A stretch of 64,000 bases of DNA from Massilia polaris (GCF_012927275.1 NZ_JABBGG010000015.1:1-64000); one strand, 5' to 3'; numbered from the stretch's first letter, positions 39,354-48,573 are shown. The notes: a model not told the origin generated them from the letters alone. Translations and numbers: made by a program.

Positions 39354-40460
39354 TCAGATTACGACAAGTTCGCCTTCGATCGCGCCGGCCTGGTCGAGCG
39401 CCTGCAGGATCGCCATGATGTCGTCGGGCGTCGCGCCCAGGCTGTTGACGACGTCGATGATGGTTTGCAGCTTGGCGCCAGGCGGCCATTTGAACATCTG
39501 GCCCGAGCCCTGGTCAACCGACAGCTTCGATTGCGGGGTGACGGCGGTGCGGCCGTTCGAGAACGGGCCTGGCTGGCTGACCGCCGAACTCTCGGCGATC
39601 ACGACCTTCAGCGCGCCGTGCGTCACGGCGGCGGCCTTGACGCGCACGCCGTCGGCGATGACGACGGTGCCGGTGCGCGAGTTGAATACGACCTTCGGCA
39701 CTTCGGCGCCGGCTTCGATCGGCATCGATTCGAGCTTGGCCATGAAGGCCACGCGCGCGGTCGGGTTCTCCGGTGCGATCACCGCGATGGTGGCGCCGTC
39801 GCTGGTGGTGGCGACCGGGCCGAAACGGCGGTTGATCGCTTCGACCACGTTGGTGGCGCTCTGGAAGTTGGCGTTCTTCAGGCGCAGCATCACTTCTGGC
39901 CGGGTCGCGAAATCGGTGGCGATCTCGCGTTCGATGTTGGCGCCGTTCGGAATGCGTCCGCCGGTCGGGGTGTTGACCGTCACGCTGGAGCCGCTGTTAC
40001 CGGTCGCGTTCAGGCCACCGACCACCACGTTGCCCTGTGCGAGCGCGTAGATATCATTGTCGGCCGCGCGCAGCTGCGTCAGCAGCAGCACGCCGCCGCG
40101 CAGGCTCTTGGCGTCGCCCAGCGACGACACGGTGACGTCGATCTGCTGGCCACGGCGGTAACCGGGCGGGAACACCGCGCTGACCATCACGGCGGCGACG
40201 TTCTTGTTCTTCGCGTCCGTCCCTTCCGGCAGCTTGACGCCAAACTGCTTGAGCATGTTGACGACCGACTGGCTGGAGTATTTGACCTGGGTGCTGTCGC
40301 CGCTGCCGTTCAGGCCGACCACGAGGCCGTAGCCGACCAGCGGGTTGTCGCGCACGCCCTCGACGCTGACCAGGGAGCGCAGCGGCTGCGCGGCGAACAC
40401 CGGCAGCGCGAGGCAGGACGCCAGTACCAGGGCGGCGAGGCGGAGGAAGCGAGATTGCAT
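39354..40460 (-). CDS. flgI: Flagellar P-ring protein FlgI
   Basis: The periplasmic P-ring protein that surrounds the rod in peptidoglycan. It has 368 residues, with a signal peptide ending near [34 protein letters not shown] is the family start, shown here in part as [38 protein letters not shown] and [14 protein letters not shown] close to the C terminus are also typical. It is 11 bases after flgH and 9 before flgJ. Confidence 0.96.
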   Translation of the reverse strand: MQSRFLRLAALVLASCLALPVFAAQPLRSLVSVEGVRDNPLVGYGLVVGLNGSGDSTQVKYSSQSVVNMLKQFGVKLPEGTDAKNKNVAAVMVSAVFPPGYRRGQQIDVTVSSLGDAKSLRGGVLLLTQLRAADNDIYALAQGNVVVGGLNATGNSGSSVTVNTPTGGRIPNGANIEREIATDFATRPEVMLRLKNANFQSATNVVEAINRRFGPVATTSDGATIAVIAPENPTARVAFMAKLESMPIEAGAEVPKVVFNSRTGTVVIADGVRVKAAAVTHGALKVVIAESSAVSQPGPFSNGRTAVTPQSKLSVDQGSGQMFKWPPGAKLQTIIDVVNSLGATPDDIMAILQALDQAGAIEGELVVI

Positions 40461-40471
40461 GGTTGTCTACC

Positions 40472-41131
40472 TTAGAACGGCATCCACGGGCTGACGAAGA
40501 AGCGCGTCAGCCAGCCGGGTGAGTTGGCGTCGGACAGGGCGCCCTTGCCGGAGTACGAAATGCGCGCATTGGCCACGCGCAGCGACGACACCTGGTTGTC
40601 GGCGTCGATGTCGGCGGCGCGCAAAAAGCCCGCCAGGCGCACGAATTCTTCGCCCTGGTTCAGGGTCAGGCTCTTTTCGCCGGCCACGCGCAGCAGGCCG
40701 TTCGGCAGCACTTCCTGCACGATCACCGTCAGCGCCCCGGACAGGGCGTTTTGCTGGGTGCTGGTGGCGTCGCCGCTGAAGCTGCGTTCGGCCGAGATGT
40801 CGACCCCGGTCTTCGGGAAGGTCTTGCCGAGCATCCCGACAGGCGTCACGCCGACGCTCGAATCCTTGCTGATGCTGGTGCCGGCGCGCTTGCTGGCCTG
40901 GGTGGTCTCTTCCAGGAACACGGTGACGACGTCGCCGGTGCGGAAGGCGCGCGCGTCGGACGTCAGCGGCACCGCGTCGGCGTTGAACACGCCGCCCGAC
41001 AGCCCGCCGCGCACCGCTGCACGCGGCAGCGGGGCGGTCTGGTCGGCCATGGTCGGCGCAGGCGGCGGCATGTGCATCGTCGCGCAGCCCGTCAGCGCGA
41101 CGACGGCAGCTGCCATCAGTGCGTGTTTCAT
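40472..41131 (-). CDS. flgH: Flagellar L-ring lipoprotein FlgH
   Basis: The outer-membrane L-ring protein. The 219-residue chain has a lipoprotein signal with lipobox LTGC (Cys16). FRTGDVVTVFLEETTQASKRA and GDATSTQQNALSGALTVIVQEVLPNG are conserved. The start codon shares one base with the flgG stop (TAATG), so translation is coupled. Confidence 0.95.
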   Translation of the reverse strand: MKHALMAAAVVALTGCATMHMPPPAPTMADQTAPLPRAAVRGGLSGGVFNADAVPLTSDARAFRTGDVVTVFLEETTQASKRAGTSISKDSSVGVTPVGMLGKTFPKTGVDISAERSFSGDATSTQQNALSGALTVIVQEVLPNGLLRVAGEKSLTLNQGEEFVRLAGFLRAADIDADNQVSSLRVANARISYSGKGALSDANSPGWLTRFFVSPWMPF

Positions 41132-41919
41132 TATCGCGCCGCCTGTGCCAGGTACTGCAGCATGTTGTCGGCCGCCGACAGCACCTTGGTGTTCATCTCG
41201 TAGGTGCGCTGGGCGGCGATCATGTCCACCATCTCTTCGACCACTTGCACGTTCGAGCCTTCCAGCGCGCCCTGGCGCAGCTTGCCGAACGCCCCTTCGC
41301 CTGGATTGCCTTCGGTGGCCTGGCCGCTGGACGCGGTTTCCTGGAACAGGTTCTCGCCGAGGGCCAAGAGGCCAGTCGGGTTGACGAACGAGGTCAGGGT
41401 CAGCTGGCCCAGTTCGGACGGCGTGGTGCTGCCCGGGATGGTCGCCGAGACCATGCCGTTTTCGCCGATGGTGATGGCGGTGGCGTTGGCCGGGACGGTG
41501 ATCTGCGGTACCAGCGGCAGGCCGGATGCGTTGATCAGCGTGCCGTTGCCGTCGACGCCCAACTGGCCGGCGCGGGTGTACGCTGGCTCGCCGTCAGGGC
41601 GGCGCACCTGCAGGAAGCCGTTGCCGGAAATGGCGACGTCGAGCGGCTGGCTGGTGGTCTGGATCGAACCGTTGGTGAACACCTTCTGGGTGCCGACCAG
41701 GTGGGTACCGTTGCCGAGCTGGACGCCCGATGGCGACAGCGTGTTGTCGGCGCGCTGGGCGCCCGGCTGCTGCTCGACCTGGTAGAACAGGTCTTCGAAC
41801 ACGGCGCGGTCGCGCTTGAAGCCGACGGTGTTGACGTTGGCCAGGTTGTTGGCGATGGTCTGCAGTTTTGCATCCTGGGCTTGTACGCCGGTCTTGCTGA
41901 TCCACATTGCTGGATTCAT
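41131..41919 (-). CDS. flgG: Flagellar distal rod protein FlgG
   Basis: The distal rod subunit exported by the flagellar type III machine. It has 262 residues with the N-terminal rod/hook motif TIANNLANVNTVGFKRDRAV and the C-terminal EEMVDMIAAQRTYEMNTKVL. The length matches E. coli FlgG (260). It follows flgF after 33 bases and overlaps flgH by one. Confidence 0.96.
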   Translation of the reverse strand: MNPAMWISKTGVQAQDAKLQTIANNLANVNTVGFKRDRAVFEDLFYQVEQQPGAQRADNTLSPSGVQLGNGTHLVGTQKVFTNGSIQTTSQPLDVAISGNGFLQVRRPDGEPAYTRAGQLGVDGNGTLINASGLPLVPQITVPANATAITIGENGMVSATIPGSTTPSELGQLTLTSFVNPTGLLALGENLFQETASSGQATEGNPGEGAFGKLRQGALEGSNVQVVEEMVDMIAAQRTYEMNTKVLSAADNMLQYLAQAAR

Positions 41920-41952
41920 GATTTGCTCCTGAGTGGTTTCTGTGGCGGCGGT

Positions 41953-42681
41953 TTACGCGCCGATGAGGCGGTTGCCCGCTTCGTTCATGTTGTCGCTTGC
42001 CTTGAACAGCTTCATCTGCATCTCGAAGCTGCGGTTCAGGCTCATGGTGGCGATCATTTCCTCGACCGCCGAGACGTTGCTGCCTTCGAGGTGGCGGTTG
42101 CGCACCGTGACGGCCGGATCGGCCGCCAGCTGGTCGCCGCTGCGCGCGACGATCAGGCCCGCTTCGTTCTTGGTCAGTTCGCCCGCTTCGCCGTTCACCA
42201 GCTTCAGCTTGTCGACCACCTGCATGTCCCGGCCGCCCGGCGCCTGGATCGAGATGGTGCCGTCGGCGCCGATCGCCACCGCGTGAAACGGCGGCAGTAT
42301 GATCGGGCCGCCGTCGCCCAGCAGCGGACGGCCGCCGACCGACAGCGCGCCTTCCGCGTCGATCTCGATATTGCCGGCGCGGGTGTAGGCTTCATTGGCG
42401 CCGAACTGCACCGCGAGGTAGCCGTTGCCGGCCACCGCCACGTCGAGGTCGCGGCCGGTTTCCTTGACCGTGCCCTGGCGGGTCGACAGCGCGTCCGACT
42501 TCATGTTCGCCATGTGGCGGTCGTCGTAGCCGAAGCCGCTTTCGAGCGGCTGCGCCGCCGTCACTTCCATGTTGGCGCGGAAGCCAGTGGTGTCCATGTT
42601 CGCCAGGTTGTTGGCGTGGACCTGCTGCGAGCGCAGTGCGCGCTCTGCGCCGCTCAGGGCCGTGAAGATCAATTTATCCAT
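41953..42681 (-). CDS. flgF: Flagellar proximal rod protein FlgF
   Basis: The proximal rod component, 242 residues. The motif HANNLANMDTTGFRANMEV and the C-terminal EEMIATMSLNRSFEMQMKLF identify the rod/hook family, and the gene position identifies FlgF. It starts MDKLIFTALSGAERA, a normal FlgF N terminus. A GAGGAGC ribosome binding site is near the ATG. Confidence 0.94.
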   Translation of the reverse strand: MDKLIFTALSGAERALRSQQVHANNLANMDTTGFRANMEVTAAQPLESGFGYDDRHMANMKSDALSTRQGTVKETGRDLDVAVAGNGYLAVQFGANEAYTRAGNIEIDAEGALSVGGRPLLGDGGPIILPPFHAVAIGADGTISIQAPGGRDMQVVDKLKLVNGEAGELTKNEAGLIVARSGDQLAADPAVTVRNRHLEGSNVSAVEEMIATMSLNRSFEMQMKLFKASDNMNEAGNRLIGA

Positions 42682-42713
42682 GCTGCTCCTCTTTTTGTTG
42701 CGTCAATGCGGGC

Positions 42714-43904
42714 TTACAGCGCCTGCATCAGGGCCTGCATCATCGAGTTCTGGGTCGAGATGACCTTCGAGTTCGCCTGGTAGTTACGCTGCGACGTCAT
42801 CAGGCCAACCAGTTCCGAGGTGATGTCGACGTTGGAACGCTCCAGCGCGCCGGTATTCAGCTTGCCGGTCAGGCCGGTGCCTGGGGAACCGTACAGCGCG
42901 ACGCCGGAGGCCGAGGTTTCGCTCCAGCTGGTGTCGCTGGTCGGGTTCAGCGCGCCTTCGTCGGCGAAGGTCGCCAGCGCCAGCGTGCCGACGGTCTGCT
43001 GCTGGTCGTTGCTGTACTTGGCGATGACCGAACCATCCTGGCCCAGCTCGACGCCGACGAAGATGCCGGAGGCATAGCCGTCGGTGCTGTTGGTAGTGGT
43101 GATCGCTTCGCCGGCGAACTGGGTGGTGCCGGTGTAATCGACCGTGAAGGCCAGCGGCGCGGCGCCGTTGCCCGGTGCGGCCAGGGTCAGCGGCACGGGT
43201 GCGATCGGCGCGGTCATCTGGCCCTGGGCGTTGAAGGTCAGGTTGGTGGTGGCGCTTGGCGCAGCGCCGTCGAACGCGTAGTGCACGGTAATCGCGCCCG
43301 GGCCGGTCTTGACGAAGTACTGCGACAAGGTGTGCTGGGTGCCGAGCGAATCGTAGACGATCGACTGCTTCGACATATTGTACGAATTGGCGTTGGCGGT
43401 GTTCAGCGGGGCGACGGTCGGCGGGGCCCAGTCGGCCGACAGGTTGCCCACGTAGGCGACCTTGGTGCTGGAGGCGGCGGCAATCTGGCCGGTAGGGACC
43501 TTGATGTCGCCCAGCGCGCCCAGCGCGGTGCTGCCGGTGACTGCGGCATAGCCCTGCGCGCGGCGGTCGTTGCTGTCGACCAAGTAGCCGTTCTTGTCGG
43601 CCGAGAAGATGCCGACGCGGCTGTAAGCCATCAGGCCCTGCGAGTCGCGGCTGACGAAGAAGCCGCGGCCGTCGATGGAGGCGTCCATGCCGCGGCCGGT
43701 GGTCATCACGCCGCCGTTCTGGCCGATGCTCTGGGTCATGGAACCGACTTCCACGCCGGTGGCCTGGGCGCCCGCGTACATCGCGGAGAAGTTGGCGCGC
43801 GAGCTCTTGAAGCCGTAGGTGCCGGCGTTGGCGATGTTGTTCGAGGTGGCTTCCAGCTGCTGGTTGATGGCCTGGATGCCCGACAGTGCGATTTCGAAAC
43901 TCAT
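42714..43904 (-). CDS. flgE: Flagellar hook protein FlgE
   Basis: The hook subunit, 396 residues, close to the E. coli length (402). The N-terminal ATSNNIANAGTYGFKSSRANF and the C-terminal LERSNVDITSELVGLMTSQR blocks mark the D0 helices. The middle is low in charge and Thr/Ala-rich. It follows flgD after 11 bases. Confidence 0.95.
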   Translation of the reverse strand: MSFEIALSGIQAINQQLEATSNNIANAGTYGFKSSRANFSAMYAGAQATGVEVGSMTQSIGQNGGVMTTGRGMDASIDGRGFFVSRDSQGLMAYSRVGIFSADKNGYLVDSNDRRAQGYAAVTGSTALGALGDIKVPTGQIAAASSTKVAYVGNLSADWAPPTVAPLNTANANSYNMSKQSIVYDSLGTQHTLSQYFVKTGPGAITVHYAFDGAAPSATTNLTFNAQGQMTAPIAPVPLTLAAPGNGAAPLAFTVDYTGTTQFAGEAITTTNSTDGYASGIFVGVELGQDGSVIAKYSNDQQQTVGTLALATFADEGALNPTSDTSWSETSASGVALYGSPGTGLTGKLNTGALERSNVDITSELVGLMTSQRNYQANSKVISTQNSMMQALMQAL

Positions 43905-43915
43905 GATGTATTCCT

Positions 43916-44605
43916 TTAAGCGTTAGTTGGGGTCGCGGCGGCCGTCGTGCTGGCCTTGCCATTAAAACCGGTGACGGAGGAAGGGGCGACTTCGCCCACG
44001 CCAGCCACCTTCAGGATGATGCCGCCGGCGGCGGACATGCGGACCGCATCGAGGCGGCCCGCGATCTCAATTTCCGGCAACTGGCCATTGCTGGCCGTGA
44101 CCTTCATCGTGTAGCGTCCCGGCGCCAGCCCGAGTGCGGCCGGGTCGATCGTGAACGGCAGCGGGCCGGCGCTGTGCGAGCCGAGCGCGATGCTGTGCTT
44201 GACGCCGTCGGCGCCGGTCAGCACCAGTTCGGTGGCGGCGCTGGCCGAGGTCAGCTCGATGCTGCCCGATACCTTGGTGCCCTCGAGCTGGACGCTGTCG
44301 GCGGCCACCATGACGTTGGAGCCGACTTGCGCGCCGAGCGCCAGTACCTGCAGGCTTTGCAGGATGCTGGCCGACGAGCTGTTCACCTTGGCCATGCTCT
44401 GCATCGCTTCGGTCTGGCTCAGCTGCGACAGCTGGTTGACGAACTGGGCCGGGTCGCTGGGCGACAGCGGATCCTGGTTGCGGATCTGCGCCACCAGCAG
44501 CTTGGTGAACATGTCGGTGGTTTCGCTGGCAGGCGCTTGTCCGGATACCGCATCGGTACCGTCCGGGCCCTTGGCGCCGCCGTTATTGACGTTATTAAAG
44601 TACAT
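43916..44605 (-). CDS. flgD: Hook-cap assembly protein FlgD
   Basis: The scaffold cap for hook growth, 229 residues. The FLGD motif DMFTKLLVAQIRNQDPLSPS, followed by the PAQFVNQLSQLSQTEAMQSM helix, is clear. The C-terminal half has tudor- and fibronectin-like beta sheet features, with the last residues Ala/Thr-rich. It is two bases from flgC. Confidence 0.95.
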   Translation of the reverse strand: MYFNNVNNGGAKGPDGTDAVSGQAPASETTDMFTKLLVAQIRNQDPLSPSDPAQFVNQLSQLSQTEAMQSMAKVNSSSASILQSLQVLALGAQVGSNVMVAADSVQLEGTKVSGSIELTSASAATELVLTGADGVKHSIALGSHSAGPLPFTIDPAALGLAPGRYTMKVTASNGQLPEIEIAGRLDAVRMSAAGGIILKVAGVGEVAPSSVTGFNGKASTTAAATPTNA

Positions 44606-44607
44606 GA

Positions 44608-45027
44608 TCAGCTTTCGCCAAGACGGAGCAGCGATGCCTGCATGGACTTGATCCGTCCCAGCACCTCTACATTGGTTTCAAAAGCACGCGACGCCGCCAT
44701 CATGTCGGTCATCTCGGCCACCTGGTTCACGTTCGGGTAGAACACCATGCCGTCGGCATCGGCCACCGGGTTGTCCGGTTCGTAGGCCTTGCGCAGCGGT
44801 TCGGCGCTTTCGACCACGTCCAGCACCTGCACCTGGCTGCCCGGGGTCAGCTTGCCGCTGCCGTTGTCGAGGATGGCGGCGAACACCGGCTTGCGCGCGC
44901 GGTAGGTTTCGGCTTCCGAGCCGCCCGCCGAGTCGGCGTTGGCGAGGTTCGAGGCCACCGTATTCAGGCGCACCGACTGGGCCGCCATGGCCGAGCCTGC
45001 AATCTGGGAAATGTCTTTGAAGCTCAT
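44608..45027 (-). CDS. flgC: Flagellar proximal rod protein FlgC
   Basis: A 139-residue rod subunit. The N-terminal VASNLANADSAGGSEAETYRA and the C-terminal VAEMTDMMAASRAFETNVEVL are the paired helices of the family. The length equals that of typical FlgC (about 134). It is between flgB and flgD with two-base gaps. Confidence 0.94.
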   Translation of the reverse strand: MSFKDISQIAGSAMAAQSVRLNTVASNLANADSAGGSEAETYRARKPVFAAILDNGSGKLTPGSQVQVLDVVESAEPLRKAYEPDNPVADADGMVFYPNVNQVAEMTDMMAASRAFETNVEVLGRIKSMQASLLRLGES

Positions 45028-45029
45028 GG

Positions 45030-45392
45030 TTATTGTCCTGCGATGACTTTGGCCAGGCCGCGCAGCTTCATGTTGATGAAGGTGAGGCTGGTCTGGAAAT
45101 CGGAGGCGTTCTGCGAGAACGCCGCTTGTTCTACGCCGATCTCGACGGTGTTGCCGTCGGCGCTGGGATGGAACGGCACGCGGTACTGGGCCGAGCCGTC
45201 GCCGAAGCTTGGCAGGGTGTCCGCCTCGCCGTCGACACGTTCCTGCAGCACACTGGCGAAGTCGATATCGCGCGCCGTGAAGCCGGGCGTGCTTTCGTTC
45301 GCAATGTTGGATGCCAGCACGCGGGTGCGTTCGGCACGCAACTCCAGCGCATCGGCATGGACTCCCAGTGCCTTTTGGAAATTAATCGTCAT
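45030..45392 (-). CDS. flgB: Flagellar proximal rod protein FlgB
   Basis: A 120-residue rod subunit with LASNIANESTPGFTARDIDF in the N-terminal half. It opens the flgBCDEFGHIJKL block. The 102-base gap to the divergent flgA must hold its promoter if it is not transcribed by read-through. A GGAGGAGC ribosome binding site lies just upstream of the ATG. Confidence 0.94.
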   Translation of the reverse strand: MTINFQKALGVHADALELRAERTRVLASNIANESTPGFTARDIDFASVLQERVDGEADTLPSFGDGSAQYRVPFHPSADGNTVEIGVEQAAFSQNASDFQTSLTFINMKLRGLAKVIAGQ

Positions 45393-45494
45393 TGAACGCT
45401 CCTCCGTTGAGTGAACTGCAGTTTGAACTTGTTAGAATGAACGGCCAGCGCGGGGCGGTTTGCTCCGCGTGCAACCATCGTCAAGGTGTTTTCC

Positions 45495-46196
45495 ATGCCC
45501 GAAATCCGCTGCGCTCCTTTGTTGTTGCTGTTAATCGCAGGCATGGCGCAGGCCGCCGCGCCAAGCGTGGCCGGCATGCTCGAAACAGCCGCGCGCGCCC
45601 AGCTGGAACGGCAGGCGGAAGCGTCCGGGCTGGCCGAGCCGGAATTCGCCATCACGGTGGTCAACCCGCGCGCGGCGCCGCCATGCAGGCAGCCGCTGTC
45701 GGTCGAGCCAAGCGACACGCGCAGCGCCGCGCGCATGCGCTTTGCGGTGCAGTGCCGCGATACCCCAGGCTGGCGGTACGAGTACATCGTGCGCGCCAAG
45801 GTCAGCGCGAAGGTCGCGGTGACGGCGGCGCCGGTCGCGGCCGGGCAGCTGCTGCTTGATGCCGATGTGGTGCTGGAACGGCGCGACATCAGTTCGCTGT
45901 CCGACACCATCGGTGCGGCGGCAGCGGTAGGGCAGGCCGCCAGGCGCTCGCTGCGCGCCGGCGAAGTGCTGCGGCAAAACCAGCTGGTCGCGCCAATCCT
46001 GGTCAAGCGCGGCGAACCGGTGGTGATGCTGGCGCGGGTCGAAGCGATCGAGGTCAGCACGGCCGGCGAAGCGCTCGACAGCGGCGCGCAAGGCGCGCTG
46101 GTGCGAGTGCGCAACGTCGCCAACGGGCGGGTGGTGCGCATGCGCGTCAGCGGCGCCGGCACGGTTGAACCTGTCGACATGCCGCTCACTCGCTGA
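45495..46196 (+). CDS. flgA: Flagellar P-ring assembly chaperone FlgA
   Basis: A 233-residue periplasmic chaperone for FlgI. A signal peptide ends near GMAQA (about residue 20), and the SAF domain has PVAAGQLLLDADVVLERRDI and NQLVAPILVKRGEPVVMLAR. The ATG at 45495 has AAGGTG seven bases upstream; a GTG nine bases earlier is the alternative. It is the only plus-strand gene within the long minus-strand block. Its 3' end overlaps the glucosaminidase gene by 11 bases, tail to tail. A TAGAAT element at 45433-45438 could be part of its promoter. Confidence 0.93.
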   Translation: MPEIRCAPLLLLLIAGMAQAAAPSVAGMLETAARAQLERQAEASGLAEPEFAITVVNPRAAPPCRQPLSVEPSDTRSAARMRFAVQCRDTPGWRYEYIVRAKVSAKVAVTAAPVAAGQLLLDADVVLERRDISSLSDTIGAAAAVGQAARRSLRAGEVLRQNQLVAPILVKRGEPVVMLARVEAIEVSTAGEALDSGAQGALVRVRNVANGRVVRMRVSGAGTVEPVDMPLTR

Positions 46197-46890
46197 CTCC
46201 CTGCAGGCGCGTCGCCAGGCGCGCCAGTTTGCTTGCATACTGCGGGTCGGTGGCATAGCCGCCGCGCGCCAGTCCCTCGGCGAACGCGCGCGCATCGCTG
46301 CCCGCGCCGATCGCGCCGCGGTAGCGTGGATTCTCCAGCAGCATCTGGGCGTAATCGCGGAAGGCGCTGGCCTGGTCCGGGTAGGCGCGGAAGCGTTCGG
46401 TTTTCTTGACGGCCGCGCCATGTTCGAATTCGGTGGTCAGCGACTCGGCGACATCGCCATCCCACTTGCCGCCCGCCTTCAGGCCGAACAGGTTGTGGGT
46501 GCTGTCGCCGGCGGCGTTCGTCAAAGGACGCTGGCCCCAGCCCGATTCCAGCGCGGCGTGCGCCTGCACCAGTTCCGGCGCGACGCCCAGGCGTTCGCCC
46601 GCTTCGCGCGCCCACGGTGCGATATTTTCAAGGAAGGCTTGCTGGCCGCCCGCTGGTTCCATCGCGTTTGCCACGCCCTGGGTGCGCGCCTGCCACATGC
46701 GGCCTTCGACGCTCAGCGCGGCCGCGCCAGTGTCGCCGCCGCCTTCGCTGATAAAGTCCGAAATCTCGCTGTGCATCTCGCTGAACACGCGGCCGAAACC
46801 GCTGCCGCCGCCGATGGCGGAAGCAGGGCGCGCGGCCTGGCTCGGCGCCAGTGGCGCGACCGCTGCGCTGTTGAACTCAGCGTGGCGCAT
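46186..46890 (-). CDS. Separate flagellar peptidoglycan glucosaminidase (FlgJ C-terminal type)
   Basis: A 234-residue protein whose C-terminal half is a glucosaminidase domain like the hydrolase half of FlgJ (APELVQAHAALESGWGQRPL, THNLFGLKAGGKW, AYPDQASAFRDYAQMLLEN). The Glu of ALESGWG is the likely catalytic acid. The N-terminal 90 residues are disordered and lack the FlgJ rod-cap domain, and no signal peptide is seen. It probably opens the peptidoglycan for rod passage. Its start overlaps flgN by 14 bases. The name flgJ is left to the cap gene at 39030. Confidence 0.87.
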   Translation of the reverse strand: MRHAEFNSAAVAPLAPSQAARPASAIGGGSGFGRVFSEMHSEISDFISEGGGDTGAAALSVEGRMWQARTQGVANAMEPAGGQQAFLENIAPWAREAGERLGVAPELVQAHAALESGWGQRPLTNAAGDSTHNLFGLKAGGKWDGDVAESLTTEFEHGAAVKKTERFRAYPDQASAFRDYAQMLLENPRYRGAIGAGSDARAFAEGLARGGYATDPQYASKLARLATRLQGVSE

Positions 46891-47305
46891 AGATCTCTTC
46901 CTCTCCGTGCAGCACGCGCTGCATGATCGAATACTGCTCGGTCAGCAGTGCGCTGTTGCGCGCGTTCAGGCGCTTGCATTCGAGGACCATCTGTTCCAGC
47001 GCGTGCCAGTCGTTGGCCAGCGCGGCGCGGCCTGGGGCGGCCAGGCCGGCGATCAGCTTCGCCATGTCGCCTTCAGGGCCGAGCAGGGCGCGCACCAGCG
47101 ATACGCGCTGCAGGCGGCGCTGTTCCATCGCTTCGAGCGCGGGCATCAGCAGCTCGGCCAGTTCGGCCAGGTCGGCGCTGCGGTGGCGCAGCGCGGCGTC
47201 GAACTGGCGTTCCAGCAGTTCGAGCATCGAGGTCGATGCAGCCAGGTCGGCTTGAATGCCGGCCGCCAGCTTGGCCACGGCCTCGTCGCGCGTCATGCGT
47301 GTCAT
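46877..47305 (-). CDS. flgN: FlgN-type export chaperone
   Basis: A 142-residue, mostly helical protein. In the family FlgN is a chaperone for the hook-filament junction proteins FlgK and FlgL. The assignment rests on the helix pattern (LELLERQFDAALRHRSADLA), the ALLTEQYSIMQRVLHGEE end and the position next to flgM. The ATG could also be the fourth codon. It is one base from the flgM stop. Confidence 0.75.
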   Translation of the reverse strand: MTRMTRDEAVAKLAAGIQADLAASTSMLELLERQFDAALRHRSADLAELAELLMPALEAMEQRRLQRVSLVRALLGPEGDMAKLIAGLAAPGRAALANDWHALEQMVLECKRLNARNSALLTEQYSIMQRVLHGEEEIYAPR

Positions 47306-47306
47306 C

Positions 47307-47597
47307 TTATTTACCGCCGTGGAAGCGCTGGATCAGGCCAGCAAGGCGGCCGGCGTCGAACGGCAGCTCGCCCTTGGCCAGCAGGTCGCGCAGTTCGGCG
47401 ACGCGTTCGTGGTCGATTTCCGGCATCTCGCGCAGCGCGGCCATCGCAGGCTGCAGCACTTCGGACTGCAGCGCCGCTGCCGGCTGGCTCGATGCCGCGC
47501 CGCCCATAACGGTGGGCGCGGTTTCAACGCCAGCCGACGACGCGGTGCGGTTCAGCGCGAACGAATCGCTTGGGGTGGTGCCGCTGTTGATTTTCAT
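47307..47597 (-). CDS. flgM: Anti-sigma-28 factor FlgM
   Basis: A 96-residue inhibitor of FliA that is secreted when the hook is complete. It begins MKINSG, typical of FlgM, at 47597, rather than with the 11-residue longer frame. The C-terminal sigma-binding part, EIDHERVAELRDLLAKGELP and the following FDAGRLAGLI, is recognisable. It lies between motB and flgN. Confidence 0.86.
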   Translation of the reverse strand: MKINSGTTPSDSFALNRTASSAGVETAPTVMGGAASSQPAAALQSEVLQPAMAALREMPEIDHERVAELRDLLAKGELPFDAGRLAGLIQRFHGGK

Positions 47598-47634
47598 GCG
47601 TTGGCCTCGGGTCCTGGATTGAATCGTCATGATG

Positions 47635-48573
47635 TTATTGCGCCTTGGCGCCGGTCATTGTGCCGCGCAGCTGTTCGAGTTCGGCGCGGTCGGTGATGCT
47701 CACGTCTGCTTCCGCACTCAAGGCCTCGCCCTTGGTGCGCGGGCCGAACATCGCGGCCACGCTGTCGGCCTGCTTGCGGGTCAGGATCAGCAGTTCGATG
47801 CGGCGGTTCATCGATGCGGCGGTGTTGGACGGGTCGAGCGGCGAACGGTCGGCCATGCCGACCACCTGCAGCACGCTTTCCGCGTGCATCCCGCCCGACA
47901 TCAGCTGGGCGCGGGCCGCCATCGCGCGGCTGGTCGACAGGGTCCAGTTCGAGCGGCCGTCCGGATCGTCGGCGTACTTCAGCGAATCGGTGTGGCCGAC
48001 CATCAGCATCTGGTTTTCCATCTTCGCGAACAGCGGGCCCATCTTGCGCAGCAGCTTGACGAAACGCTCGGTCGGCTTGGCGCTGCCCAGCATGAACATG
48101 CCCTGCTTCTCGGTGTCGTGCAGCATCACGCGCAGGCCGTACGGCATCACCACCGCTTCCAGGTTGGACGACAGGCCGGTGTCGGCGCTCATCGAGGCCA
48201 GCACTTTCGACAGTTCGGCCAGGTCGGCCGGGCTGTCGTACATCTTGCGCGGCGCGCTGTCCGGACTGTGCGACTCGCCGTGATGGGGCAGGGCGAAGCG
48301 TTCGATCAGGCTGCCGCGCGGGCCGCCGCCGATGCTCGGCTTGTGCCCGGAGGCGTCGGTGAAGCTGCTGCTCATTTCCTGCACCACGGCCTTCAGGCTT
48401 TGCTGTTCGCGCGCGGCCATCAGCCACAGCACCAGGAACAAGGCCATGAGCGCAAGGCAAAAATCGGCGAACGCCACTTTCCAGGCGCCGCCGTGATCGT
48501 CTTCTTCATGTTTGCGGCCGGCGCGCTTGAAGACAGCGTGATCGCCGTGCTTCTTGTCATGCGGCTTTTGCAC
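47635..48573 (-). CDS. motB: Flagellar stator protein MotB (LafU-like)
   Basis: The peptidoglycan-anchored stator subunit. A single membrane helix at about 32-52 (FADFCLALMALFLVLWLMA) contains Asp37, the conserved proton-binding residue, so a proton-driven motor is likely. The C-terminal OmpA-like domain has MLMVGHTDSLKYADDPDGRS and NTAASMNRRIELLI. A GTG at 48573 is chosen because GGGGAG is spaced six bases from it; an ATG at 48579 touches that site. The start overlaps the end of motA. With this start it has 312 residues. Confidence 0.91.
   Translation of the reverse strand: MQKPHDKKHGDHAVFKRAGRKHEEDDHGGAWKVAFADFCLALMALFLVLWLMAAREQQSLKAVVQEMSSSFTDASGHKPSIGGGPRGSLIERFALPHHGESHSPDSAPRKMYDSPADLAELSKVLASMSADTGLSSNLEAVVMPYGLRVMLHDTEKQGMFMLGSAKPTERFVKLLRKMGPLFAKMENQMLMVGHTDSLKYADDPDGRSNWTLSTSRAMAARAQLMSGGMHAESVLQVVGMADRSPLDPSNTAASMNRRIELLILTRKQADSVAAMFGPRTKGEALSAEADVSITDRAELEQLRGTMTGAKAQ

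Noticed and set aside
37530-40475. A 981-codon frame opposite flgK, flgJ and flgI
   Set aside because: It crosses three well-identified flagellar genes and their gaps and has no domain.
45393-45494. A sigma-54 site in the flgB-flgA gap
   Set aside because: GG..GC pairs exist but with spacing of 11 or with poor flanking matches, so no site was called.
45389-46615. A 408-codon minus-strand frame over flgA
   Set aside because: FlgA has a signal peptide and SAF domain on the plus strand; the minus frame has no motif and crosses the glucosaminidase gene in another frame.
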